A stretch of DNA of 64,000 nt from Antitrichia curtipendula (Eukaryota; Streptophyta; Bryopsida; Hypnales; Leucodontaceae), in contig OX579633.1 of assembly GCA_951230915.1 (NCBI GenBank), positions 50,048,029 through 50,112,028 of the forward strand, given 5' to 3'. This document shows, piece after piece, positions 48,801-60,173 of this stretch (position 1 is its first letter; every line of letters begins with the position of its first letter). The notes under the pieces are model-generated. The model saw only the letters and a program-made list of their open reading frames with translations. It did not search any database and had not been told where the DNA came from. The position numbers and the translations under genes were made by a program.

Positions 48801-49053
48801 GTGTTTGTAGGCCGGGGTGAACTGACCCCCTCGCTCGTCCCCCTGGTAAAACCCTGAAATTTTTTATTTTCCATACATTAATTCTTTTGCAAATTCTGAA
48901 TTCATATTTGCAATCAGAGGCCCCAATTTAGCTAGGGAGGCTACAGAAAATAGATTTTACACGGCACAAAATAGGGAACTTTTTTTATATGCACCCCTGG
49001 ATGGACTTTGGCAAGACGAGCGAGGGAGCCAGTTCACCCAGGCCGTGTTTGTA
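48801..49053. mobile_element. Mutator-type miniature element 2, 9-bp target duplication
   Basis: A 235-bp element (48810-49044) of the same family lies in the opposite internal orientation to copy 1. GTGTTTGTA occurs on both sides (48801-48809, 49045-49053). TIRs start GGCC(G/T)GGGTGAACTG with a few mismatches. Two perfect duplications so close together suggest recent insertions. Confidence 0.88.
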
Positions 49054-49435
49054 GTGTTGCTGGACAAGTGATAAAAGAACTCAGACTTGTACACGAGATG
49101 TGCAGTAACTGCATCAGAAGTTGACAATACAGTCATGCAAGTGAAGACGACGAAAACTTTTTCATTGGTCAACATAACATTAATGGACGTAACTTAATTC
49201 ATTCGCAAGGAAAACGATGGCACCGCAAATCCGCAATAAGTACATTAATTTCACAACCATGGGAACCTCCAGTCCTTTACCGAACCGAGCTCGATCACAA
49301 CTGCTGTCAGTGCCTTCTCTTCAAAAACCAGTCGGTACATCAAAGATTCTGGCTACGTTCGCAACTTCCCATGACTCGCAACTCCATCTCATCTTTCAAC
49401 TTTGTGTTCGATAATCGAAGTCCCTCAGTCTTCAG
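49054..49435. other. GC-richer DNA, possible 3' region of a small gene
   Basis: Composition is above the intergenic average. No motif-bearing frame is present. It lies downstream of the candidate minus-strand gene at 49436-49725. Confidence 0.3.
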
Positions 49436-49722
49436 AGAAGTCCTGGTACTCCTGTAGTGTGTTGAATTTCTTCCAAAAGTTGCTCCGGGAGTTGAAGGAA
49501 GGATCCGGAACTCCGGACACGAGGGACTGATCGATAACTTAGAGACGGATCGATTCTCTGCTTGGACGCCCTACCTACTCCGAATCTCTGGGAACGATTG
49601 AAAAAGAGCACGCACGTTTTCACGCCACAACCGAATCGAATGCTCGCTCGCCCGCCATTGCAATTAGATCGAGTGTAGACCCTAAAATCAGCCCGACTTG
49701 GCGGAATCAGGTTTTTATAGAA
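49436..49722 (-). other. Possible small gene or 3' exon, unknown protein
   Basis: On the minus strand TTCTATAAAAACC at about 49710-49722 resembles a TATA box. Downstream an ATG (near 49663) opens MAGERAFDSVVA. A separate frame ending at 49436 reads 'LVSGVPDPSFNSRSNFWKKF' then 'NTLQEYQDFSED' and a stop, which is strikingly protein-like. The two frames are not continuous, so a short intron or frame change would be needed, and no clean splice pair was found. Family not recognised. Confidence 0.3.
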
Positions 49723-50298
49723 CATGCAATGAAGACCGAAAGCTGATTATTCCGCACGAAGAGCGGGATCAGTTTCGTAACTGGAACAGTTGTAAAATGT
49801 ACTCCGTAAATATTTCCGAATTCGTCCCTCTTCACTGATTGCGTGTAATCAACTGCAAAATCATCTGGAAACGGGGATGAGACTGCCTGATCAACGCTTC
49901 TGAAGACAAGTGAAGATTGATGAAGCTAGTCGTGAACGGATTCCGAGCACTTTCTCATCGTGCTGAAATGAAAAAATGGAAACGGTGGGCACCGAAGATT
50001 GATAATTAAGAAAGGCGGAGGACTGGAGGAGACGTCGATTTTGGGAGAGGGAGTTCCAAACGTCCGGTGGAGACGGAGGAGATTCAGTTATGTCAGGAAA
50101 TTATTGAGTACTTTAAGGAGGGTAACTGAATTCGTCGGTCGGTGACTCGGTGGGTTCGTGAATCGTGACTATTCTAGTTTTTAATTTTAACGTAAACTCA
50201 ACTAAATTTGATCCTTTTTACAACTTATTACTGTAATTGAAAACTAAACTAAATTTGAATATTGACATATTGTCAACCTCCTGTAATTGCACTGCCCC
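49723..50298. other. GC-richer DNA, possible promoter region
   Basis: The stretch has low repeat content and higher GC than average to about 50160. No coding signal is supported. Confidence 0.3.
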
Positions 50299-50307
50299 AA
50301 GAAAAAA

Positions 50308-50523
50308 GGCCAGGGAGAACTGACCCCCTCGCTCGGCCCTGCGGGCAAACCCTGTTTTTTGCACATTATTTTTTTTGCAAATTTTGAATTCATATTTGCG
50401 ATCAGAGACCCCCAATTTGTCAAATGAAGTCAAGAATATACCCTGGAATGGCACAAAATAAGGGGCTTTTTTTTTACATGCACCCCTGATAAGGCCGAGT
50501 GAGGGGGTCAATCCACCCCAATA
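50308..50523. mobile_element. Mutator-type miniature element 3, degraded
   Basis: The left end GGCCAGGGAGAACTGACCCC, the internal phrases 'gaattcatatttgc' and 'tggcacaaaata', and the right end 'gagggggtcaatccacccca' match copies 1 and 2. Ends are mutated and no clear 9-bp duplication remains, so this is an older insertion. Confidence 0.75.
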
Positions 50524-50578
50524 AATTGAAAAAATGGGCTTCATCACAACGGACTTTCAAATGAGTTCTCAACCGAAG

Positions 50579-52231
50579 TTAGCCCTTAAAGGACATTGCA
50601 AGCCCTTTAGGCATTTTGAAAGTCAAAACTTAAATTTTCACATAGTTTTTAATATTAAATGCTTTTAAGCTTAACTAGAAAAATGTGGCTCCAATAATCT
50701 ACTTTTTATTTCATTTGAATTTTTTTCAAAATTGTTAAAATTATTAAAAGTGGGCCAATCTAATAATAGTAACTATAAACAATATCCAAAAGTGACGGTT
50801 TGGGCCTTTAGAGGTATCCACCTTAATTTTTGAAAGGCCCTTGGGATACTTTTATATGACCCGTATTTAGCCTTATAACTCTTCAATTGTGGTTTAATAG
50901 ATTAATTATGATACATTGTTATTTACATACAATATTTTTGATGAAACTTCAAAATGCATCACTCCATCACTTTTGAATTTTTTTCTATCAAATTTCTCTT
51001 AGTGTTATTTCAAGGAGATAGGAGTACATCAATAATCAATTACACCATGATGTTTGTCACTAATATTTCAATTTTTTTTTAAATATACTATTTTAAGCAA
51101 TTTTATGATTATTATGATTTTTATATGGATTTTTTTTTAAATCATATAAAATTCAATTTGATGTTTTTAATTGTGAAAAAAATGAAATTAAGTTTTAGAC
51201 ATATGTGACTACATATGAAAAATATTGAATAATTGAAATCTAAATTTCAATGTAGAAATCTATTGAAGTTTGACCAAGCCTAGACATTAAATGTTCTTTA
51301 ACCCCTAAAGGCCCGTTTGTCCCCTCGGGAGACAATGTGGGTCCGGGTAGGTTCCTGTGACCTCAATTTGTAGAGAATTTTTTTGGGATTTTTTGAAGTT
51401 GTGCGGTTCTGCAAGAGCATTGTGGATATATCATTTTTATTTCAAATGGTGCCCGGGAGAAAAAGTTATGACAAAAATAGATTTTGGCGGGCAATACAAA
51501 AAAATCACAAAAAGTCAAAATAAATTTCTTAAATATTTTTTCCAAAATCTATGTCTTTTTGTGTACATTTGAAGCTTTGGTTCATTCTAATTGGACTAAT
51601 AATGAAAAAGTTATGGACAATCTTAGTTTTTCGGGCAATCAAAGCATCTTCTTGAAAAAATAACTTTTAGGATTCATTTTTTAATGCAATTTTTACAATT
51701 TTCAGAAAAAATTGTTAGACAAGGTTGAATTTGCTTGCTAGAACAATCTCCCCGATGGGATTTTGGTATTTCAATTTTGTCTTAGAGCTATTAACGATTT
51801 AGTTATTCCTTCAATCTTGAACCTACTTCTACTTAACAATTTTTTAATGAGTGAAAATTTAGTGTTTTTTTCTTGAATTTTTTTTCCTGGATTCTCAAAT
51901 AAAGTATTCAACATATAAACTTAGGAAATCAAAATCAGCAATACAAAAAATTTAAGTTAAATAGGTTCAAAGCCCAAAAATCTAGTCAAGCAAGGTGCAA
52001 AAGAACTTGTTTTCTTCCCTTTGAATGCAAATATCTTGCAATCTATTTGGTCAAAGTTTTTGAAATTTCTTACATGCACACATTCTCATACTAGTCTAGT
52101 ATAAGATACTACGGTTAGATATGAAGAAAAAAAACAATTTTTATAGTTTTTTGCTCTTTGCAATAGAAGTGGCAGTTTTGAGTGTGTTTTGATAAAGAAA
52201 AGACCTTGGAGCTTTAGGGTTAAGGGTTGAC
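50579..52231. mobile_element. Family C TIR element, split by a nested TTAA element
   Basis: The left end TTAGCCCTTAAAGGACATTGC matches, inverted, the end of the related copy at 61020-61812. The right end is TTTAAGGGTTGA when the nested element 51298-52223 and one TTAA are removed. Interior sequence of about 700 bp aligns in reverse with 61020-61812. Non-coding. TIR tips (CCCTTAAA) resemble those of the nested family, hinting at shared TTAA-type mobilisation. Confidence 0.65.
51298..52223 (+). mobile_element. TTAA-flanked TIR element, long form (copy 2), nested
   Basis: 926 bp including TTAA on both sides, termini CCCCTAAAGG and CTTTAGGG. It is nearly identical in layout to 5344-6267 but inverted. 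It interrupts the right terminal repeat of the family C element exactly at a TTAA, and its removal restores a single TTAA. Confidence 0.82.
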
Positions 52232-52770
52232 ATTTATAAGTTTGAAATTTAAAAAAATGAAAAACTTTGTAGCAAAAATTGAACATTAATAGATTTCATT
52301 TATTTATTTACTTACATAAACAAAAAATAATTAGTTGCTGAGAAATGAAAGAATGTTAAACATCTCAACAAAAATCAATCAAGGATACATACTAGTTGTA
52401 CAACTTAGGTCCTTTGTAACATGAAGAGAGTTCTTTTGACTTCATGAAGTACTTGGCTGATTTTCAAGTCATTTGCAAGAGATGATTCTTTACTTTGAGT
52501 CTAAATACACTTGTTTAGGTCTTCAATATTGTTAGAGACTTATAAGGATCGACATAGTGCTAATAGTGGGCATTTAATGTTATATATAGAGACTGAGTGA
52601 TTCAAACACAAACAAAATTAAAGAGAGGAAAATAATTATCTTGGTATCTGAGCAAATTAAATATTTTCATGGAAAATTTAATGAAATTTTCCATGACGGT
52701 CTGAAAATGTTGGTCATTTGGGAGCCGTTTTTAGCTAGCCTGATTTGAACCGTATTAATCAAAATTTTAA
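52224..52770. other. AT-rich intergenic DNA, nothing recognised
   Basis: No gene or bounded repeat beyond the end of the family C element. Confidence 0.5.
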
Positions 52771-53102
52771 TCTCATTAATCAAAATGGAATGATTCTTAA
52801 GGTTTATGTATATATATATATAAACCTTAAGAATCAATTTCAAACTTTTATTTCTTAGGAAGTGATTTTTAAAGAAGTTTTTTGAGTTGCCCAACCTACA
52901 TGCCGACCAATAAAAGTTACATATTATATAATAATTTTTTGACCATGTAGTCAAAAGTTATGAAATTGATGGGTCTTAAAGCTACTCCTTGGGCACATCC
53001 TCTGTGAAATTTTCAAAAAATAAAAATAAAAATTTTGTTTGTAGTAAGCTGCCCAAAATCACTATGTTGTCCAAAAATGGTGTTTGGATCCTTTGGGGTT
53101 AA
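52771..53102 (+). repeat. Right-end fragment of TTAA element subfamily B
   Basis: Phrases match the right third of 42873-43837 ('attaatcaaaatggaatgatt', 'tagtcaaaagttatg', 'cttaaagctactccttg') and it ends CTTTGGGGTTAA. A 15-bp inverted repeat (52792-52806 with 52821-52835) around a TA-run lies inside. Confidence 0.7.
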
Positions 53103-53189
53103 TCGTACCACTACTCCATTTGCATACATAATTTTTCTTCTCATCTTTTAATTCACAAAATTAAGTAATTTCCTATCTTCAAAAAAAGT

Positions 53190-53283
53190 TTCAAAGAGTC
53201 ATGTCAAAAATAGAGATCACACTATAAGCTTACCCGAAATCTCAAGAATCCCCCCGTAAGAAACTTTGGGACTTTAGGGTTAA
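53190..53283 (+). repeat. Right-end fragment of TTAA element subfamily A
   Basis: It ends ACTTTAGGGTTAA preceded by 'tctcaagaatcccccc', matching the right end of 62305-62879 ('tctcaagagtctccc'). Confidence 0.6.
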
Positions 53284-53595
53284 TTGAAACAAAGTAAGTT
53301 CATTTTTGTTTCAAATAAAACAAATGAAGTGGCTTTTGAAGCTAGTTGCTTTTCTTTTAATGAATCGAAACACCAAAATCAAAACGCGGGAGAGATTGAC
53401 AATGGATCCGTTTATTTTTCAAAAAATTTAAAAAATTTAAAGAAGGTGAAAACACGTAGAGTGACGCCTTGACCAGTAAGTCCCGATAACAAAGGAAAGA
53501 ACTCAGTAATAATTCAGAGAGTCCTCGTTCCACTAAGGGAGCTTCAATCGTTCTCACTCTTCCCAGTTCCCGCTTCCCTTTGTCCGTTGGTGTGA

Positions 53596-53640
53596 ATGGC
53601 GCTCGCGCTGAAAGCCAAAGAGGTGGCCCTCCTGGCGAGA
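53596..53640 (+). other. Possible orphan first exon
   Basis: An ATG opens MALALKAKEVALLAR in GC-rich sequence and runs exactly into a strong AGA/GTAAGT donor, with a pyrimidine-rich leader upstream. No downstream exon was identified before the transposon at 54349. It could be the 5' end of an unrecognised or broken gene. Confidence 0.3.
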
Positions 53641-54348
53641 GTAAGTTACTTAAAGTTAGTTGTCGCTTCCTTCAGCTAATTACTTTTACCGAGGGGGAGA
53701 AGTGTGAAATATTCAGTGTGAGCTTCTTTCCTTTCCAAATTAATTTTTCTTTCCATTTTTTTGGCTTTTGGCATCCACGGGATTATGGGAATCATTGCAG
53801 TGAGAGCTTTGTGTTGTCGCATGGTGTCCTGCTGTCGAGTGCAGATAGGTTACAAAGTACCTTGCAAGTACAGCAAAGCCGTTGATATCTGGTTGCATCA
53901 TCTCCTTATTGAAATCTTCTTGTTCATTTCTTCACATATCAAATTCTCAATGGCCAACTTCAAATTTGCAAAAGCTACAATCTTCCTCTTTCAAAGAGAT
54001 CCTGTGTTTGAAACGAAACCCCAAATTTAATTATAGTGGAGAGACACAAATGACGGATTAGGGGGTGGTCACTACAACCAACCCCAGACCAATACCTGCA
54101 TGTCCAAGAATGTTACCTCCTTCCGGCAACTCGAGTATTATCCTTGGATTTGAAATGACAAGTGGTCAAAATCTAACAATTTCATGAAAGTAGTGGCTAC
54201 ATATCATTCCACCTTTTATTTTTGCACACCTGTTGGTTGCTTGTCCTACCAACTTTTTGTCCAGTTTTTAATCCTCCTCACACTCCAACTAGTTAAAATT
54301 CCAAATGCTTTGGCTATCCCTAAACTTTTTGCTAGTTCTCTCGGAATA
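53641..54348. other. Intergenic or intronic DNA, no exon identified
   Basis: If the preceding exon is real, this would be its intron. Plus-strand frames at 53580-54030 lack recognisable motifs. Confidence 0.35.
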
Positions 54349-54890
54349 TTAACCCCTTAAGGACTGCTTGTCCCCTCGGGGGACAATTTGGGTCTAGGTA
54401 GGTTCCTACTGTCTCAAATTAAAGTGAATTTTTTTGAGATTTTTTGAGTTTGTGTAGCTTTGCGAGAGATTTGTGAATATATAATTTTTTTCAATTGGAT
54501 GTTGGATGAAAAAGTTATGGCCCAATGGAGATTGGCGGGCAGCCCCCAAAAATTACAAAAAGTCAAAATAATGTTTTTTGAATATTTTTCCTAAAACATA
54601 TATTTTTATCTATACGTGAAGCTTTGATTCATTCTATTTGGACTAGGGATGAGAAAGTTATGGACAATCTTAGTTTTTCGGGCAATTTAAGCATCTTCTT
54701 AAGAAAATTTTTTTGTCCAACTTTGAATGCTAATATCTTCCAATTCATACGGTCAAATTTGATAAAAATTTTACTACATGATCTCAGACAATTTAAATAC
54801 AAGATCCTACGGTTAAATTTAAAAAAAAAATTGATTTCCTTAAGTGAATGCAAGCAAAAGTGGTAGTTTTGAGTAGTTTTGAGGGGTTAA
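54349..54890 (-). mobile_element. TTAA-family element, short form
   Basis: 542 bp between perfect TTAA flanks, ends CCCCTTAAGG and TTTTGAGGGG. The interior shares 'aaagttatggacaatcttag', 'tttttcgggcaatttaagc' and 'gatcctacggttaaat' with 58985-59575 and the long copies. It has an internal deletion relative to the 925-bp form. Confidence 0.78.
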
Positions 54891-56579
54891 GCAAGACGCC
54901 TATTGGCCAAAGTTTTTTTCTGTCCCATATCTTTTGTTCAATTTCCTCATATCAATTGAAATCCATTTATAACTCTTGAGATTCAGTGTAGGGTGTCCGA
55001 ATGAGCTTGGACTTTTGAACATTGAGATTTGGCAATAGTCTCCTGTAAGGAAACTTTCGTGAAATTGGTGGTATTCTATACACCATATTTTCATTCATTT
55101 CCTTCTTTCAACATCAACTAGTGTGTCGTTGCCATAGTCAAAATAAAAGTAAAAATAATTTCCTAATTTTTTTATCCATAAAAACTTTGAAATTCAATAT
55201 ATTTTTAACTAGGAGTCCAAACGTCACGAAACAAAGCCTGTGCACCCCTCCTCGCCAATGGCTTTCCAATGGTACCAAACATGCGACCGGGGATGCAATG
55301 TTAAAGAGATCTCATGTAACAAGCAAAGCAAACAAACAAACAACCTATCTTAATGTATGGATTTTGTTAAATTGACATATCTCCACAAACTTGGCACTTG
55401 TACATTCAGACAGTGCGTTCTGAAATCTATAATAATCCTAGACTTTAGAGCTTGTGCAGATGAATCACAATTTTGGGCCAATGTAACGAAATTGTCCATC
55501 TTTCTACCAATTAAACTTATCATGAATGGATTCACTCCAACAAAATTGAAGCAGAGCAACACTGAAACGGGATTGGGAAACATGTAACTGGACTTTCTGA
55601 TTAGCCCTAATGGTCAGACAAGCTGCTGCGCCGATATGTTTCCCCTAAGCAGTATTATTTTCGACACTGTGCTTCCTTGAAATCCTCCACGGGAACAAAA
55701 AATGGAAAACAGGGACATTCTGCTTCCCCAAAACCAATGTTGCACCACGCCTGTACTGTACAGTACTGGTTTTTCAGGCTCGGCTTTCTGTTGGGCTTCT
55801 GCATGGCATCACCGAGTTCTGGAAAAATTAAGCAAGAGGGTGGTGCAAGCTGTTGCAGAAGTAGTGCTATACAATCCAATATATTAGGATATGTAATTAA
55901 ATGGATCCCAACATGATCCACTCTTGTACTGCACTGCAAACTATCCGAGCTTTAAGTTAGGGGCAGGATGACTCTTCTTCGTTTGCGCACCACATCTTAA
56001 TTATGTATATATGAACGCTACTTGAATGTTTTCATGTGCTGAAAGCGGCTATCCTGATCAAAGTTCATCTCTTTAATCACAGATTTCACTTCAAATATGG
56101 ACTTAAATTCGTGTAAATGATGTGTCCAAGTGGCCAGAGCTCCGAAATTTAGGACAGGTGCAAGAACTAGACAGTTGGTAACTTGTTAGCTTTTGCAATC
56201 TGCACACTTCCCGTTCTAGCCTTTTGCAGCTGAAGTTTCCTCAAGACGCAAACCGCAGTTCGAATTCCATCTCAGTAATTTTCAAATGTGCTTTGCCAGA
56301 AGTCAGTAAAGGTGGGTGAAAAAAATTGATCTGGAACTGAGTATTAAAAAGTATAAAGTTGACCTGCATGATCAGGCCCCAAATAGCTGCACCGCAAGAA
56401 CGGTATTTCTCGGTTATTTCTGGGCTAGTTCCGCGTTACCGGCGGTAGGCAGTCGGTCAACTGGTGTTACCGGCAGTCAGGGTCTGGCTCAGGTATGATT
56501 GGATTCTCCAACTGAATTGACTATTCGTAACTTCTACTCGGCGCTCTCTGGGTCAAAATACTAAACTCTCCATCACAAT
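54891..56579. other. Intergenic DNA, 5' flank of beta-expansin 3
   Basis: Composition increases from about 55250. Open frames on both strands at 55655-55939 carry no recognisable product. The stretch before 56580 is the presumed upstream region of EXPB 3. Confidence 0.4.
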
Positions 56580-56588
56580 TATATAAAA
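56580..56588 (+). promoter_or_regulatory. TATA box of beta-expansin 3
   Basis: TATATAAAAC lies about 230 bases before the EXPB 3 start codon, predicting a start of transcription near 56612 and a leader of about 200 bases. Confidence 0.55.
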
Positions 56589-56814
56589 CTTTATTAATAA
56601 CCTTCCCACAATCACATCGATCCACTCCCGCCACCACTCCCACACATTATATACTCCACCTGATCAACTGATCGCCATTATGTCTTACTAATTCCTCCAC
56701 CAGAGCAGCTCCAGCAGTGAGTGCGACTGACCTGCAGGTTACTGATGACGCTCTAGCCCTGGTTTTCGTTGAAGGATTCTGAATCTGCTGAGTACAGAGA
56801 GTTGGCGTACCTCC

Positions 56815-58130
56815 ATGGCTGTGATGTGGTTGCTGCTGAGCCTCCTGAGCCTGCCTGTTGCTCAGGCTGGATGGTTGGCGTCCCAAGGGTACAATGAGAA
56901 CTGGGTGGTCGGTCACGGCACCTGGTATGGCGATCCTTACGGCGAAGGCTCAAGTGGTAAGTACTGCGCTCACATTCTCGTCCACTTCCTCACAATCATT
57001 ATTCCAATGAATTTCGAACTTGTATATATATTTATCAGTGCATTTTACCAATCACACACTTTTGGTTCTGAGTGTTATGCACTTACTGCAGATGACAATC
57101 ACAATCAATGATGAACAGAATGTAATAAACCACATTCCTTTCGTCATCGATCTGATTTGTTTAGTGTTTCGTGGTATGAACGTCCCTCACCATACTCATT
57201 GTTCTGATATTCCTGTGTTCTGGAGTGTTGTGGACGTACCAAACCACATTCTTCCGAACGACGTTGCTTCGTTAAAATTCGAACATCCACAAGGAAGGTA
57301 TACACATGGGAAAAGTATACACAGGTCAATACATAAGAATCCCTTAGGGCCTAGCTCACTTTCCTCCTGAAGGTCCAGATGGTGTTATAAGTCACTTGGG
57401 GAGAAGTGTTGCAATTAATTTTAGCAGACCATTAGGTGATTCTAAACATCTTGGACCTTGTGTGATGTATGCAGGAGGAAACTGCGGCTACACGCAACTG
57501 TCGGGTACACCATACGGGCCCAAGATCGTTGCAGGCAGTCCGGCCGTTTACCAGAACGGTCTGGGCTGCGGCCAATGCTACCAGATCCGCTGCACCGACA
57601 GCAAGTCCCAGACCCGTCTCTGCAACAGCTACGGCACCACGGTCGTGGTGACGGATTTCTGCCCAGGCGGCACTTACTGCAGTTCCGGCAAGCCCGCGTT
57701 CGACTTCAGCGGCGCGGCCATCAACGCTCTGGCTCTCTCTGGTAAAGCCGCCCAGCTGCGCGGCCGAGGCCTGTACAACCTCCTCTACAAGCGAATCCCG
57801 TGCAGGTACAAAGGCCAAAACATAGCCTTCAAAGTGGACCCAGGATCCAGCCCGTACTGGATCAGCCTCTTAGTGAAGTACGTGGGCGGACCTGGGGACG
57901 TTGGAGCCGTGTACATCCGGATGGCGAACAAGTACTACTTCCAGCCCATGCAACACAACTGGGGGGCAAACTGGATGCTCCAGAACTACGACGGGAAAGC
58001 GTTCAAGGGGCCGTTTGATATCAAGGTGGTGTCGAAGCTGAACAGACACTACGCGGTGGCTAATCATGTCATTCCGAATTACTTCAGACCTGGCACGACA
58101 TACGCTTCCAAAGTGCAAATGGCGTACTAG
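56815..58130 (+). CDS. EXPB: Beta-expansin (EXPB) 3, two exons
   Basis: Exons 56815-56956 and 57475-58130 join to 265 residues. The intron (518 bases) has the same position and phase as in the other two copies (GSSG/GG). The signal peptide is MAVMWLLLSLLSLPVAQA. The barrel domain has HGTWYGDPYGEGSSG, CGYTQLSGTPYGPK, GCGQCYQIRC, DFCPGGTYC and PAFDFSGAA (AFD in place of HFD). The CBM63 domain has YWISLLVKYVGGPGD, HNWGANW and ANHVIPNYFRPGTTY. It is clearly more diverged from EXPB 1 and 2 than those are from each other and lies on the opposite strand, so it marks an older duplication. The ORF is intact. A broken copy of its last about 140 bases follows. Confidence 0.94.
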
Positions 58131-58171
58131 TGCTGGCTACTCCTACGGACATGTTCACGTCGCTCACAGGC

Positions 58172-58316
58172 GACGTGAAACCGTTCAAGGGTCCATTTGA
58201 TGTCAAGGTGGTGTCGAAGTTGAGCAGACACTACACTGTACGTGGCTAGTCATGTCATTCCGAATTACTTCGGACCTGGCAGTACATACGTTTCCAAAGT
58301 GCAGATGGCGTCCTAG
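58172..58316 (+). pseudogene. Partial tandem copy of the EXPB 3 3' end
   Basis: This segment repeats 57990-58130 at high identity, from GACG(G/T)GAAA through CGTTCAAGG and GTCATTCCGAATTACTTC to the stop codon. A 4-base insertion in the middle (ACTGTACGTGGCTAG) shifts frame and creates an early TAG. Without the upstream domain it cannot make an expansin, though it may sit in the EXPB 3 3' untranslated region. Confidence 0.88.
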
Positions 58317-58984
58317 TGCTTCCCTTAGCTTACATTAATAGTATAACTTCCCCCGGCCCAACATCTAGGCTTTTCATTTTACTGCTCTAGCTGACTATTC
58401 TTATTATTCTTCTGTCGTAGTGGTTCTCATCGATCATTCAGTTGCAAACAAGTCAGAGATCGCGGCCTCCGCATGCTCACCCCATAGACTGTAATTTTTT
58501 CTTTCGATTTTGGTAGTTGAAGGTGGTGAGTCTCCGGGTGCAGGAAACGAGTTGCATCTCGGCGAGGCTCCCGATGATCGAATGGGCATGGTTTGGAGCG
58601 GCTCGCGACCCGGCTTTGGAACCATAGTATAGTGTAAACTTAGACAGATGGAGAATCCCGCATAGATGGAGGATCCTTATACTTATTATTGTACGTTCCT
58701 TCTTTTTACTTTTAATATTTCCTGGTAGTTACAGTGTGCTGTCCCCTTTTGAGAGATGCTTCGAGTGTGCCCAAGGAGGAGGTATTGGCCTCTTGGGATT
58801 ATGTCCCTTGTGGATTCAAAATCTGTGGCAAGTAATGTGCAATAAAATGGGCCATCCGTAGCTAGGAGGCTTGGACTGCGAATCGTTTTTTAAATGCTGC
58901 GGTTTAGGGTCGAAATGAAAATAGAAATGCTGTAGGCCCTTAATTGTTGAATAGTCACAAAATGGTGGACGGTATGGAGACATC
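58317..58984. other. 3' flank of EXPB 3, no further gene
   Basis: Moderately GC-rich. An AATAAA occurs near 58841 but is far from the stop codon. No other gene is supported. Confidence 0.4.
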
Positions 58985-59575
58985 TTAACCCCTAAAGCTC
59001 CACTTGTCTCCTCGGGGGACAATTTGGGTCTGGGTAGGTTCCTATTGTCTCAATTTGAAGTGAAATTTTTTTTAGTTTTTTTGAGGTTGTGTAACTTTGC
59101 AAGAGCTTTGTAGATATATAGTTTTTGTTTCAATCGGATGCCGGAAGAAAAAGTTATGGCACAATGAGTAAGAAATGGAGATTGGCGGGCAACCTAAAAA
59201 AATCACAAAAAGTCAAAATAAATTTTTCTGAGCTTTTTTCCTAAAATATTATGTTTTTACCTATACTTGAAGCTTTGATTCATTCTATTTGGACTAGGGA
59301 TGAGAAAGCTATGGACAATCTTAGTTTTTCAGGCAATTTAAGCATCTTCTTAAGAAAAAACTTTTTGTCCAACTTTGAATGCTAATATCTTCCAATCCGT
59401 ACGGTGAAATTTGATGAAATTTTTACTACATGATCTCAGACAAGTTAAGTACAAGATCCTACGGTTAAATTACAAAAAAAAAAAAAAAAAAAATTGGTTT
59501 CTTTAAATGAATACAGCAGAAGTAGTAGTTTTGAGTGGTTTTTGGCAGAAAACACCTCGGGGCTTTAGAGGTTAA
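58985..59575 (-). mobile_element. TTAA-family element, short form
   Basis: 591 bp with perfect TTAA flanks, ends CCCCTAAAGC and GCTTTAGAGG. The interior is closest to 54349-54890 ('gggacaatttgggtctgggt', 'atggacaatcttagtttttc'). A run of 22 A lies near 59478. Confidence 0.8.
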
Positions 59576-60173
59576 GTGGCACTCACTATGTAGATGTGAA
59601 CCTTTGTTCTTGCTTTGCGAAGCTTCAATTCAGACGTGGAAATATTAAGACTTAGCAGATGATTATGTCTAGGTTGAGAATACAAATTGTTGGAAGTGTA
59701 AATGTGAAATAGACAAATAGTTCATTAGAGAAAATCGTAGGCTTCATTAGAGTTGCTCTAAAGTGACCAAACCGACCAAACCGGTTTATTTATTGAAAAG
59801 AGGCAACCTGACAAACCTAGGTGCAGTGCATTGTTAGTTTGTGTGAATTTTTGCGAAGGACGTCAACATTTCACAAATGATGTTAAAGAAATTGTAGCAA
59901 AAGTCAGTTTAATATTCACCTCGGCATAAGTGTACAGGGTGATTAATTGATAAATTAATCAAAATGAAGTGGATTTTGAAGCTAGTTGTCAAAAAAATTA
60001 GAAACATTTATGATTTTGAACTAATTCGTATGTCATTTAGATGTGCATGTTTATAATCAAGAAAAAAAGATATTTATACAAGTGAAATAATAATAAGTAA
60101 AACAATCTATGTGAGATATGTAAATTAGGATTAATAGGAGCACAAATGCACAATTGCCCATAGTTAAGTGAAA
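59576..60173. other. AT-rich intergenic DNA, nothing recognised
   Basis: No supported gene or repeat. Confidence 0.5.

Noticed and set aside
55655..55939. Overlapping open frames on both strands upstream of EXPB 3
   Set aside because: No recognisable product, and open frames on both strands suggest composition, not coding.
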